A DNA stretch of 64,000 nucleotides from Prolixibacteraceae bacterium (GTDB lineage Bacteria; Bacteroidota; Bacteroidia; Bacteroidales; Prolixibacteraceae), in contig JAIOZY010000007.1 in the NCBI GenBank assembly GCA_021740385.1, positions 1 through 64,000 of the forward strand, given 5' to 3'. Positions 1 to 8,450 of the stretch are shown here, in pieces. A program made the translations under genes and the position numbers. Every line of letters begins with the position of its first letter. Position 1 is the first letter of the stretch. Below the pieces are notes generated by a model, which worked only from the letters and a program-made list of their open reading frames with translations, was not told the origin of the DNA and searched no databases.

Positions 1-212
1 ATCCACGCCAGCGATTTCATGGTAGTAAAAAATTCGCCCAATACAAATTTGTCTTTCAGAATGTACCAGCATTTCATGCTGGCGCTCCATAAGGCATTTG
101 TGCGGGCTTTTAGCTCGTTAATCAGTTCGCGGTCGTAAGCAAACTTCATTAATACAACAGACTGTTTTCTGTGTATAGCGGGTTGTAGCGTTATGACGGG
201 TTTTTGAGGCAC
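1..212 (-). CDS. Tyrosine recombinase/integrase, N-terminal fragment (runs off left edge)
   Basis: Only the first ~70 codons are present and the gene continues beyond position 1. The translation contains PVITLQPAIHRKQSVVL followed by AYDRELINELKA and ALWSASMKCWYI. This is the arrangement of the SAM-like core-binding domain of Bacteroidota tyrosine recombinases, where a P-x-I-x-L-x-P strand is followed by a YD-x-x-L helix and a W-S-x-x-x-x-C-W-Y motif. The catalytic domain would lie outside the window. The start is uncertain. No ATG precedes the conserved block; a GTG at 212 is the first usable codon after an in-frame stop near 250, and an internal ATG at 149 would cut the domain in half. The missing ATG may mean the 5' end is decayed. 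Confidence 0.6.
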   Translation of the reverse strand, partial: MPQKPVITLQPAIHRKQSVVLMKFAYDRELINELKARTNALWSASMKCWYILKDKFVLGEFFTTMKSLAW

Positions 213-268
213 CGGCGCTTTACTTTTAGTTATCAGGTTACTAAGTTAGTAAATATTATGAAAACAAC

Positions 269-380
269 AAGCCTCTCCCTGACCGGCTAAAGCCGGTCTC
301 TCCCTCTCCCAAACGGAGAGGGAGGGGGGCACTGCAAGAAATGAGAAACAAAAAAGCCTCTCCCTGACCGGCTAAAGCCG
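269..380. repeat. 27-bp direct repeat pair flanking a GC-rich hairpin
   Basis: The 27-bp string beginning AAGCCTCTCCCTGACCGG occurs at 269-295 and again at 354-380. Between the copies, CTCCCTCTCC (300-309) and GGAGAGGGAG (315-324) form a perfect 10-bp stem with a 5-nt loop. The rest of 213-469 holds no gene I can see. It is probably a short interspersed repeat; similar gene-end repeats rich in CTCCCC/GGGGAG recur near 56,020-56,055. Confidence 0.8.
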
Positions 381-469
381 ATCATAAAATGATCGATAAT
401 TGGAAATATTGATCCACCTGTTTTTTGAAATGAATTGCAAAAAAAGACAGTCCTTCTTAAACCTGCTAT

Positions 470-1681
470 TTAGTCGAACTCTTTTAGGGCGGCTTTGATC
501 TTCTCAAGGGCGTCGCCCAATTGCTCTTCGCTAATTACTAATGGCGGGGTAAAGCGTATAATGTCGCCGTGGGTGGGTTTGGCAATTACACCGTGTTCCT
601 TCATGGTGAGGCAAACGTCCCAGGCGGTTTTCCCGTTTTTGGGCTCAATGGTAACGGCATTCAACAAACCTTTGCCCCTTACTTCCTTAATCATGGGGGA
701 GGGGAAATCCCTCATTTCCTGCCTGAATATTTCACCCATTTTAGTTGCATTTTGGGCCAGTTTTTCATCCTTGATAATTTGCAGGGCCTCCATGGCTACA
801 ACGGCTGCAATTGGGTTGCCACCATACGTTGAACCGTGTTCGCCGGGTTTTATGGTGAGCATGATTTCGTCGTTTGCCAACACGCACGAAACCGGGTACA
901 TGCCACCCGAAATGGCTTTGCCCAAAATCAGCACATCGGGCTTCACGTTTTCGTGGTCGCAGGCAAGCAGCTTTCCGGTACGGGCAATGCCGGTCTGAAT
1001 TTCATCGGCAATGAAAAGTACATTGTTTTGGTCGCACAACTCGCGGGCTGTTTTTAAAAACCCGTCGGCTGGAACATACACGCCGGCTTCGGCCTGAATG
1101 GGCTCAATCAGCAATGCAGCCACATCGGGGTCGCTTAAAGCTTCTTCCAGCGCCACCACATCGTTGTAGGGTATGTTTACAAAGCCCGGGGTATACGGGC
1201 CGTATTCGTTATAGGAATCGGGATCGCTCGACATGGATACGATGGTGATGGTACGCCCGTGGAAATTGCCGTTACATACCACAATTTTTGCTTTTTCGCG
1301 GGCTATGCCTTTCACTTTATAGCCCCACTTGCGGGCCAGCTTTAGCGCGGTTTCAACACCTTCGGCACCCGAGTTCATGGGCAGCATGCGGTGGTAGCCG
1401 AAATACGCGGCCATGTATTCTTCCCATTCGCCCAGTTTGTTGTTGTAAAAAGCACGTGATGTTAAAGCCAGTTTTGAGGCCTGGTTGGTTAAAGCCCTCA
1501 CCAGCCGGGGGTGGCAATGCCCCTGGTTCACGGCCGAGTAGGCCGAAAGAAAATCGTAATACCGGCGTCCTTCAACGTCCCATACATAAACACCTTCGCC
1601 CTTTTCGAGTACAACCGGAAGCGGATGATAATTGTGCGCACCGAATTGTTCTTCGCGCTGAATGAAATCCTGAGTAACCAT
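470..1681 (-). CDS. rocD: Ornithine aminotransferase (ornithine--oxo-acid transaminase)
   Basis: Cytosolic fold-type I PLP enzyme that transfers the delta-amino group of ornithine to 2-oxoglutarate, giving glutamate semialdehyde/P5C. At 403 aa it has the family length. Visible motifs are [12 protein letters not shown] (103-114), FHGRT (140-144), [11 protein letters not shown] (226-236) and the Schiff-base lysine in GKAISGG (Lys255). The [12 protein letters not shown] context is typical of RocD rather than ArgD. A second, ArgD-like aminotransferase lies at 52,742 in the arginine cluster. The product P5C is the substrate of ProC and the intermediate made by ProBA, both in this window. ATG at 1681; the neighbour at 1752 is co-directional after a 70-nt gap with no clear terminator. 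Confidence 0.93.
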   Translation of the reverse strand: MVTQDFIQREEQFGAHNYHPLPVVLEKGEGVYVWDVEGRRYYDFLSAYSAVNQGHCHPRLVRALTNQASKLALTSRAFYNNKLGEWEEYMAAYFGYHRMLPMNSGAEGVETALKLARKWGYKVKGIAREKAKIVVCNGNFHGRTITIVSMSSDPDSYNEYGPYTPGFVNIPYNDVVALEEALSDPDVAALLIEPIQAEAGVYVPADGFLKTARELCDQNNVLFIADEIQTGIARTGKLLACDHENVKPDVLILGKAISGGMYPVSCVLANDEIMLTIKPGEHGSTYGGNPIAAVVAMEALQIIKDEKLAQNATKMGEIFRQEMRDFPSPMIKEVRGKGLLNAVTIEPKNGKTAWDVCLTMKEHGVIAKPTHGDIIRFTPPLVISEEQLGDALEKIKAALKEFD

Positions 1682-1751
1682 ACATCAATTTTTTAATAAT
1701 TCCGGCTTCAATATCGAAATTATTTTGGCACTGAGTTATGACAATCGTCAA

Positions 1752-3812
1752 TCAGAATAAAACATCCCAGAATTTAATGATGGCCGTTTCAAGCAAAAGG
1801 AAAAACAGCGCAATGGCGATAAAAAGTGTCCAGAGTTTTTTTCCCTGATCGAGTTCACGTATGGTGCCTTCAAAACTTTGGGCTTTTTGCTCTATCAGGT
1901 TAAGGTGTTTAATTCCCTGTTGGCGGGCATAGGTGATGAGTTCATCGGGTGTATAATAGTTCAAATCCGATTCGTTCAGGTCGTAGTTTAAGGCCACCTC
2001 ATCAATTTTTTTGTTGGCATTGAGCACCTCGTATATTCCGGCATCAAAATCAGGGTCGATTCGGAGCCTGAGCCCGGTTCCCCCCTGCTTTATTACAGAA
2101 GGAATAATTTCGGTACCGCTTTGTAAATTCCGTATAACCGGATTCTGGATCACTTCATCATCAAGGCTTTTAACTTCAAAAAAGCGGTCGCGGCCAAGCA
2201 CGTAAAACAGTTCCTGAAAGGGGGTAGCGTAAAGCACCATGTTGTAAAGTGTGGGGACAAACAACAGGTGATCCGTAAATTCGTTTTCAGCTTCACTCAG
2301 GGGGAATGAAAAGGTATAAACGTTCCCTTTACCAACGCCTGAAAATCCAATAGCTGTTGTGTTATCGGCAAAACCGAGCAATGCATTTTGTGATCGATTT
2401 CCGGCATTGTCGAAGCGGTAACGGTACTTAATATTTGGTAAAACAACGTTTTCGGCTTCTTTTTTAAACACCCCTTTGTACACAATTTCTTCAAATGCCA
2501 CGTCTTTTACGGGAATTATAACCGTGTCGGGTGCAACAAAAGCCGGAACATTTAGTTTTTCAAAAAGTAAATTATAACTGGCTGTATCGGCGTAAAGGGA
2601 AGGAATAAAAACAAGCGTCCCCCCGGTTTCGACATATTTTGCCAGCTCATCGCACAAGCCGGTCGACAGTTTTTGTAATTCCAGAACAATCAAGGCTGAA
2701 TAATTGGGAAGTTTGCTTATTTGCAAACGGTCGGGCCTCACCATGTCCATGTCAATAAACTCATCGTTGGCAAACACTGCCTCAATATTACGTCTTACCT
2801 TTCCTCCGCCGTTGTGTATTAACAGGGTATTAATTTTTGAATCGACCCGGTAGCTTAAGAAAAGTTTGTTGTCGTATACCACCGGATAATCTGAAATTTC
2901 GATCCTGCCCTGTTGTAATCCCGATGATGTATTTGTGAACTGAAGCTGTACCGTTTCTTTTTTTCCTGCCCCAATGTCGGTTGTTGCCAGGGCCTTAAGC
3001 GAATCGTTCAGGTGAAAATTAACCGGTAGCCGTGTATATTCGTTTTCCGAATCGTTTACAACCGTTACATTAAGCACCTCTAAGCCATTTACATGGTGTG
3101 CCGGCGAATCGAACCAACAGGAATCGATATAGAGGTTGGGTACTTTATTTACCTTAACCGGGGTAAAATTGTAGGTTGTTGCCGTATCGGGCTTTAAATT
3201 CATTAAATCGGATGTGGTTTTCTGAAAATCGGAAATGAGGTAAAGAACCTGGTCGGTACTGAACAAGAAGTTGTTTAACAGGTCATTCATCCTTAAAGCA
3301 ATGGTTGAAAGCGGGGTGGTAATATGGCTCAGTTCAACTTCCTCGATCAACTGTGTCATTTCCTGCCTGGTATAAAACCTGAAATGCTTTTTCCCCAGGT
3401 TGTTTGTAAGTAAAGCGTATTTTGTATCGGGCGAGCCTGCGTTTACAATGGAAAAAGCCTTTTGCCTGGCGCTTTCGATTGCAATACCATCGGGGCCTTC
3501 GGCGCTCATGCTAAACGAATTATCGATATAGATGCACACCGCCTTGTTCGATTGTTGTTTTTCGCTTTCGCTGCCCGGTATGTAGGGTTTTGAAAAAGCC
3601 AGGACCAGAGCTGCAAGCATCATCACCCGGCTGAGTAAAATGAGCAGTTGCTTGAGCCTCGATTTGCGCCGGGTTTCCCTTTTAACTTTTTTCAGGAAGT
3701 TTACATTTGAAAAATATACCGTTTGATGCCTGCGCAAATTCACGAGGTGAATGATAATTGGCACCAAAACAGCAAACAAAGCCCAAAGAAAACCGGGAAA
3801 TAAAAACTTCAT
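1752..3812 (-). CDS. BatA-type membrane protein with vWA domain
   Basis: 686-aa membrane protein. The N-terminus (about 1-78) has the BatA/aerotolerance-regulator architecture: a first TM segment (about 5-23), a basic stretch with FLKKVKRETRRKSRLKQ, and a second TM (about 55-75). A von Willebrand A domain follows, with an intact MIDAS DxSxS (D97, S99, S101 in DNSFS). The long extracytoplasmic region has no motif I recognise, and a third TM lies at the C-terminus. Related Bacteroidota proteins sit in bat/MoxR operons, but no MoxR ATPase or other bat gene is beside it here, so this is a stand-alone member. Its function is inferred only broadly (envelope-associated, vWA-mediated assembly). Confidence 0.85.
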   Translation of the reverse strand: MKFLFPGFLWALFAVLVPIIIHLVNLRRHQTVYFSNVNFLKKVKRETRRKSRLKQLLILLSRVMMLAALVLAFSKPYIPGSESEKQQSNKAVCIYIDNSFSMSAEGPDGIAIESARQKAFSIVNAGSPDTKYALLTNNLGKKHFRFYTRQEMTQLIEEVELSHITTPLSTIALRMNDLLNNFLFSTDQVLYLISDFQKTTSDLMNLKPDTATTYNFTPVKVNKVPNLYIDSCWFDSPAHHVNGLEVLNVTVVNDSENEYTRLPVNFHLNDSLKALATTDIGAGKKETVQLQFTNTSSGLQQGRIEISDYPVVYDNKLFLSYRVDSKINTLLIHNGGGKVRRNIEAVFANDEFIDMDMVRPDRLQISKLPNYSALIVLELQKLSTGLCDELAKYVETGGTLVFIPSLYADTASYNLLFEKLNVPAFVAPDTVIIPVKDVAFEEIVYKGVFKKEAENVVLPNIKYRYRFDNAGNRSQNALLGFADNTTAIGFSGVGKGNVYTFSFPLSEAENEFTDHLLFVPTLYNMVLYATPFQELFYVLGRDRFFEVKSLDDEVIQNPVIRNLQSGTEIIPSVIKQGGTGLRLRIDPDFDAGIYEVLNANKKIDEVALNYDLNESDLNYYTPDELITYARQQGIKHLNLIEQKAQSFEGTIRELDQGKKLWTLFIAIALFFLLLETAIIKFWDVLF

Positions 3813-3838
3813 GCGAACTACCTGTTTTTAATTTCATG

Positions 3839-3846
3839 CAAAAATA
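3839..3846 (-). promoter_or_regulatory. Candidate -7 box for the BatA-type gene
   Basis: On the minus strand the sequence reads TATTTTTG, a full match to the Bacteroidota -7 consensus TAnnTTTG, 26 nt upstream of the ATG at 3812. No convincing -33 TTTG is spaced correctly, so support is partial. Confidence 0.3.
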
Positions 3847-3950
3847 ACAAAATAAGCCATGATTGCTTACCATTAAAAATTTGTTTTTATTCCACGGGTC
3901 TTTGCCGAATTCCTTATCTTTAGTATCTCAACGAAGTAAAATATTTTAAA

Positions 3951-5333
3951 ATGCAACGTTTTATTCTTCCGTTATTATCATTGATAGTTTTTTTGGCCTG
4001 TAATCCAAAAACAAACGAACAAACCGGGCAAGAACAACTCCCCAACATTATTCACATTTTTGCCGACGACCTTGGCTATGGCGATTTAAGCTGCTTTGGT
4101 GCTACCGATATTGCCACGCCCAACATCGACAGGCTTGCAACCAACGGAATAAAATTTACAGGGTTTTATTCGGCATCATCGGTTTGCAGCCCGTCACGTG
4201 CCGGTTTGCTCACCGGCCGGATGCCACAACGCATGGGCATTAACCAGGTTTTCTTCCCGGGAAGTTTTACCGGCATGCCGCCTTCGGAAATCACCCTTGC
4301 CGAGCTGCTGAAAGAAAAAAATTATGCCACTGGAATTGTGGGGAAATGGCACCTTGGGCACCACCATCAATACCTGCCCCTTCAGCAGGGTTTCGACACT
4401 TATTTTGGAATTCCCTACAGCAACGACATGGAGAACGTGGTGTACATGCGCGGTAACGATGTAGAAGAATTTAATGTAGACCAACGGTACATTACCCGTA
4501 CCTACACGGAAGAAGCCCTTCGGTATATTGAAAGTCACCAAAACGAACCATTCTTTCTTTACGTGGCCCACAACATGCCCCACGTGCCCATTTATGCTTC
4601 GGAAGATTTTTTGGGCACTTCGCAAAGGGGGTTGTATGGCGATGTGATACAGGAACTTGACTGGAGTGTGGGCGAGATTGTAAAAAAGCTTGATGAACTT
4701 GGATTGCTTGAAAATACCCTGGTTATTTTCTCGAGCGATAACGGCCCATGGCTGGTTATGGAGGACCATGGCGGCAGTGCCGGCCCCTTGCGCGAAGGCA
4801 AAATGTTCACGTTTGAAGGAGGGATGCGCGTGCCCACCGTGGCTATGTGGAAGGGAAAAATTGCTGCCGGCCGTGTTTACAACGATCTGGCCAGTCAAAT
4901 GGACTGGTTCCCCACCGTAGCTGCATTAACCGGCATTGCCCTGCCAACCGACCGTGATGTTGATGGGAAAGACCTCTCGGCCGTTCTTCTCGAAAACGGC
5001 AAACGTGAAGGTGATTCATACCTTTACTTCGACGGAAGCGACCTGCAGTGTTACCGGAAAGGGAACTGGAAAATAAAGAAGCCTTACCCCGGTTTTGCCG
5101 GAGCCTCATGGAAACAAGCCGTTGCCCCGCATGACACCCTGCTGATTAACCTGAAAAAAGATGTGGGTGAACGAACCAACCTGTTTGAAACAAATAAAAA
5201 GCTTACCCGGGAATTGTTCGATGAAATGTGGGAAAAATATGATGCCCTGGGCGAATTGCCGCCCACGTTAACGGTTAACACACCCGCCGACAATTCACAT
5301 TATGAATACCTAAGCAATAAACATGCGAAGTAG
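3951..5333 (+). CDS. Sulfatase (formylglycine-dependent arylsulfatase family, S1), lipoprotein
   Basis: 460-aa sulfatase that hydrolyses sulfate esters on a carbohydrate. The lipobox FLAC (Cys17) predicts an outer-membrane or periplasmic lipoprotein. The metal-binding Asp pair is in FADDLGYGD (D39, D40). The sulfatase signature SVCSPSRAGLLTGR places the residue converted to formylglycine at Cys79, in a C-x-P-x-R context recognised by an anaerobic or FGE-type maturase. A second metal site is SSDNGPW. It is the only plus-strand gene among the carbohydrate genes and is divergent from the BatA gene. With the lyases and GH88 downstream, a sulfated uronate polysaccharide is a plausible substrate, but the S1 subfamily cannot be fixed by eye. 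Confidence 0.93.
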   Translation: MQRFILPLLSLIVFLACNPKTNEQTGQEQLPNIIHIFADDLGYGDLSCFGATDIATPNIDRLATNGIKFTGFYSASSVCSPSRAGLLTGRMPQRMGINQVFFPGSFTGMPPSEITLAELLKEKNYATGIVGKWHLGHHHQYLPLQQGFDTYFGIPYSNDMENVVYMRGNDVEEFNVDQRYITRTYTEEALRYIESHQNEPFFLYVAHNMPHVPIYASEDFLGTSQRGLYGDVIQELDWSVGEIVKKLDELGLLENTLVIFSSDNGPWLVMEDHGGSAGPLREGKMFTFEGGMRVPTVAMWKGKIAAGRVYNDLASQMDWFPTVAALTGIALPTDRDVDGKDLSAVLLENGKREGDSYLYFDGSDLQCYRKGNWKIKKPYPGFAGASWKQAVAPHDTLLINLKKDVGERTNLFETNKKLTRELFDEMWEKYDALGELPPTLTVNTPADNSHYEYLSNKHAK

Positions 5334-5383
5334 CTGAACCAACGATGCTTCTGCTTTTTATCCTTTTTTCCAACAGGAAGTGG

Positions 5384-6688
5384 TCAATCAACATACATTT
5401 TTACATCGGTACGGAAATCGGTATAGTGGACATAGCGGTTGATGGCATTCCACAGAACAACGGTTTTTGATGAAGTACCGGCCGCTTTAGCCACAACGGG
5501 TCTTACCTGGTCGTTTGTACTGTTTTGTGTAACCGGCGAAATTGTCCAACGTTCTTCCCCGGCATCAGAATATACCCACTTTTCAATTTCGAATGTGCCT
5601 TTTACTTCTCTCGAAATGTACAAGGTGCCGGGGTTTTCCGGATCAACAGCCATGCCTCCGGAGTAGTGTGGTTCCCGTTCGTTTTCACCTTCGGGTGTAT
5701 GCGGGAACCATTTTCCCGAATTTACCATTTTGGTATCGTGCCAGGTTTCACCATCAAAAAAGGCATAATGGTAAATATGATTTTCTTCGTTGGGGTAACG
5801 TGCATAAGCAATAGAAGGGTTTCCGTTGTTATCGGCCACAATATCGTAAACCCATGCACGGTGCCCGGTTTCAGTCGCATCATAAACAACCGATGCATCA
5901 CGCGGTTCAAAAGGCAGTTCATCGATGGTGCATATTTTTTCGCCGTTTGAGCGGTAAAAAGCCCCGTTGTGATAACAGGTATAATAGACCGAATTCGTAG
6001 GTTCATCGCGCGGGTGCCCGTCGGTAAACACCATGTGGATTTTATCTTTGCCGTTGCTGAAATACTTCACATAAGGCCTTTCGCCCCAGTTAAAAGGCTG
6101 CGGACAAACAACAACACGGCTTTCGGCCCAGGTTTTCCCGCCATCGTCACTCCACGATACATTGGGCTTAAACCCTACCCATCGTCCAAACAGATAAATG
6201 CGGTTATTTTCTTCGGAAAGCACAAAGGGGTTCGCATAGGTGTATTTACTGTCGCCATATTTTTCATGGGCAGCTTTACCGTTAGGATTAATGGGCACTG
6301 GCTTTTCCCATTGGGTAGCATCAGCCGGGTTTTTCGAAACACACATGTAGAGGTCGGTATTGTGGTGTTTGGTAAAGAATGCCAGGAAATGCCCGTCGGG
6401 ACGTTGTGCGAAAGCCGGGTTGTTGTGGTCGTCAACTTCTAACTTTTCCGAAAGAATCGCTTCGAATTTTTTACCCGTTGAAAGGGAATATTGCAGGGCG
6501 GCAACACTGCCGTCTTCTTTTACAAAACCGGTTAGCAGCGTTTCATCACCTGAATTGGTTAGGATAGCCCGCGGATCGGAAAACCAGCACCAGGTACCGT
6601 CATTGGTAAGTTCAATAATTTCATTTTGAGTGCTGGTGCAACCGCCGGCTAAAACCAAAAAAGAAAGGGCAAATGCAATTTTTCTCAT
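5384..6688 (-). CDS. BNR_4-type beta-propeller lipoprotein, putative polysaccharide lyase
   Basis: 434-aa lipoprotein with lipobox VLAGGC (Cys17), followed by a BNR/sialidase-type beta-propeller. Asp-box-like segments are visible (WSDDGGKTW about 176-184). It contains DDHNNPAF (His88) and FFTKHHNTDLY (His108/109), about 21 residues apart, then Tyr151 in YANPF and Arg169 in FGRW. This His-His-Tyr-Arg layout resembles the active site known, from memory, for the PL24/PL25 ulvan lyases, which also belong to BNR_4. I infer a polysaccharide lyase or closely related propeller; a hydrolase cannot be excluded. It is convergent with the sulfatase, with 50 nt between them. Confidence 0.65.
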   Translation of the reverse strand: MRKIAFALSFLVLAGGCTSTQNEIIELTNDGTWCWFSDPRAILTNSGDETLLTGFVKEDGSVAALQYSLSTGKKFEAILSEKLEVDDHNNPAFAQRPDGHFLAFFTKHHNTDLYMCVSKNPADATQWEKPVPINPNGKAAHEKYGDSKYTYANPFVLSEENNRIYLFGRWVGFKPNVSWSDDGGKTWAESRVVVCPQPFNWGERPYVKYFSNGKDKIHMVFTDGHPRDEPTNSVYYTCYHNGAFYRSNGEKICTIDELPFEPRDASVVYDATETGHRAWVYDIVADNNGNPSIAYARYPNEENHIYHYAFFDGETWHDTKMVNSGKWFPHTPEGENEREPHYSGGMAVDPENPGTLYISREVKGTFEIEKWVYSDAGEERWTISPVTQNSTNDQVRPVVAKAAGTSSKTVVLWNAINRYVHYTDFRTDVKMYVD

Positions 6689-6721
6689 TTTTAATAAGAT
6701 AAACCCGCGAGGTGGAAAATA

Positions 6722-7822
6722 TTAATACAGTACCTCGATACCGTGAACGACAAAAGTGCCATGGTTTGTATCTGTATTATCAGTTATCCTTCTGTAAAAC
6801 CCGAATGAAATCACATCGCCGGCTTGCAACGCTACCCTTAATACGGGCGAAGTAATGGAGCCCATAACCTCAACAGGTTCCGATGCAACAGTAAAATTAA
6901 ATGTATCGTCTATTTCAAGACCTGAAGAAGCATACATGCCCTGGATATAGCCGTAACCGGGGCGGGTAATACTAATAAAATTTGGTCGCAGGCAAACATT
7001 GCCGGTGGTAGAAGCTCCGCCAATTATCCTTAAATATATTGTACTGCCACTGGTATAATCTTTTGGCAGTGTAAAATTAAAAGCAAAACTGGAACTGCTT
7101 TCTTTGGGCATAAATATCCCCGATGTTATACCGTAACCCGCATCAAACCATGCCTCATTCTTAAGGTATGCCCCAAACACATTCAGCGATATGCTTTTCT
7201 TATTCCAGTTTTCAATGTCATCTTCGGAAATTTCTGCTGCTGCCGAAGAATTGAAAGACGGGTCGGTTTCTTCGGTTACAAAGCCGCTTAAATCCTGGTC
7301 GCCGGTATTTACCCCCGACAGGTTTCCAAGTTTTGTAACATCATCGCTTGTTATATTGGCCGCCGCACTTTCGGTGTAAACCGGGTCCGACTCTGTAATT
7401 TCATACGTCAGGTTATCGGCCGTGTTGGCATGAAATGCGTATGGCACGCTCAGTAGTTGGGAAGTGCTTTCAATGGTGTAGTTTGAACCACCGTTTACAT
7501 CCACTTCGGTTTTGATGAAAAAGGGACCTCCGGGCCAGTCGATATCGGCAAAAGCACCACTGATTACAGTAGCAGCATCACTGCCAATTTCTATGGTAAT
7601 CAAACCGTTTTCATTTGTGGTTGGGAATTGGCGCTCTACATAAACGGCTGTGCCGTCAAACGCTCCCTGTAAAATACTTAACTGCATGCCAACGTTATGG
7701 TTGGTCATTAATGCTCCGCTGTTATCGCGGACTACTGCCTGATAGCTCATGGTTTCCGGTACCTGCCCCCATGAAAATTCAGCTATAAGAATTACTGCAA
7801 AGAATGTAATTAATTTCTTCAT
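6722..7822 (-). CDS. Secreted repeat/fibre-like protein of unknown function
   Basis: 366 aa from the ATG at 7822, which starts MKKLITFFAVILIAEFSWGQ, a good signal peptide. A more upstream ATG at 7852 would add ten residues ahead of the signal and is less likely. The mature start, PETMSYQAVVRDNSGALM, is the recurrent N-terminus of a large Bacteroidota family of secreted tail-fibre-like proteins. The middle is low-complexity and acidic (TNSE/SDDV/GNLSGVNTGDQD), as in coiled or collagen-like stalks. The C-terminus is beta-rich. No T9SS domain is evident. It pairs with the small T9SS protein at 7861. Possibly an adhesin or matrix protein. Confidence 0.7.
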   Translation of the reverse strand: MKKLITFFAVILIAEFSWGQVPETMSYQAVVRDNSGALMTNHNVGMQLSILQGAFDGTAVYVERQFPTTNENGLITIEIGSDAATVISGAFADIDWPGGPFFIKTEVDVNGGSNYTIESTSQLLSVPYAFHANTADNLTYEITESDPVYTESAAANITSDDVTKLGNLSGVNTGDQDLSGFVTEETDPSFNSSAAAEISEDDIENWNKKSISLNVFGAYLKNEAWFDAGYGITSGIFMPKESSSSFAFNFTLPKDYTSGSTIYLRIIGGASTTGNVCLRPNFISITRPGYGYIQGMYASSGLEIDDTFNFTVASEPVEVMGSITSPVLRVALQAGDVISFGFYRRITDNTDTNHGTFVVHGIEVLY

Positions 7823-7860
7823 AAGTTTATTTTTTAGGTTGAAAGACAACATCTGCCAGC

Positions 7861-8337
7861 CTATTCGTTTTTAATAATTTTAAACGTTTTGATTTCGTTG
7901 GTTTCATTGCGAACCCGGAGAAAGTAAATCGCGGGTGCATAACCGGTAAGATCAATTGAAGTATTGTTTTCGCCAATAACCCTGTTTTGGAGGGTTTTGC
8001 CCTGCATATCGTACAATTGATACGAAAGGCCCCGGAAGCCGGAAGCAACGGTCAGTGTCAGGTTGTTACTTGTTGGATTTGGAAAAGCCGAAATATCGAG
8101 GTCGATGCCCGCCACGTCAATTCCGTTTACAACAGAAATTTCCCAGGGTTGCTGTACGCCTTCCGTAACCGAGCCATCGGCAGAATGCATGGTGCCGTAT
8201 GCTACCTGGCCTACGGTATAACTCACCGTACCGTCGCCGCCCGTTGCCTGCCCTCCCGAAGCAGGAACGGTTTGTTGCGCTTTTATCCCTGAAAAGCAAA
8301 GAAATATCAAACAAACAAAGAGAAGAATTGCTTTCAT
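7861..8337 (-). CDS. Small secreted protein with T9SS type A sorting domain
   Basis: 158 aa. A signal peptide (about 1-20) is followed by QQTVPASGGQATGGDGTVSY and VGQVAYGT, a conserved short module that in Bacteroidota precedes a C-terminal sorting domain. The last ~75 residues carry SAFPNPTSNNLTL, a YQLYDMQGKTL strand pair and a terminal KTFKIIKNE, matching the Por-secretion (T9SS type A) domain. The product is expected on the cell surface or released. It lies 38 nt upstream of, and co-directional with, the fibre-like gene at 6722, so they may be co-expressed partners. Confidence 0.85.
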   Translation of the reverse strand: MKAILLFVCLIFLCFSGIKAQQTVPASGGQATGGDGTVSYTVGQVAYGTMHSADGSVTEGVQQPWEISVVNGIDVAGIDLDISAFPNPTSNNLTLTVASGFRGLSYQLYDMQGKTLQNRVIGENNTSIDLTGYAPAIYFLRVRNETNEIKTFKIIKNE

Positions 8338-8450
8338 AAATGGTGAATTTAAATTTGGTTGTTAAACAAAAACCGTTTATTGTAATATCAAAACAATTTT
8401 GATTTTTCAAGTTAAGGATTTCTTTTAATTACGGCAAAAGTAATAAGCAT

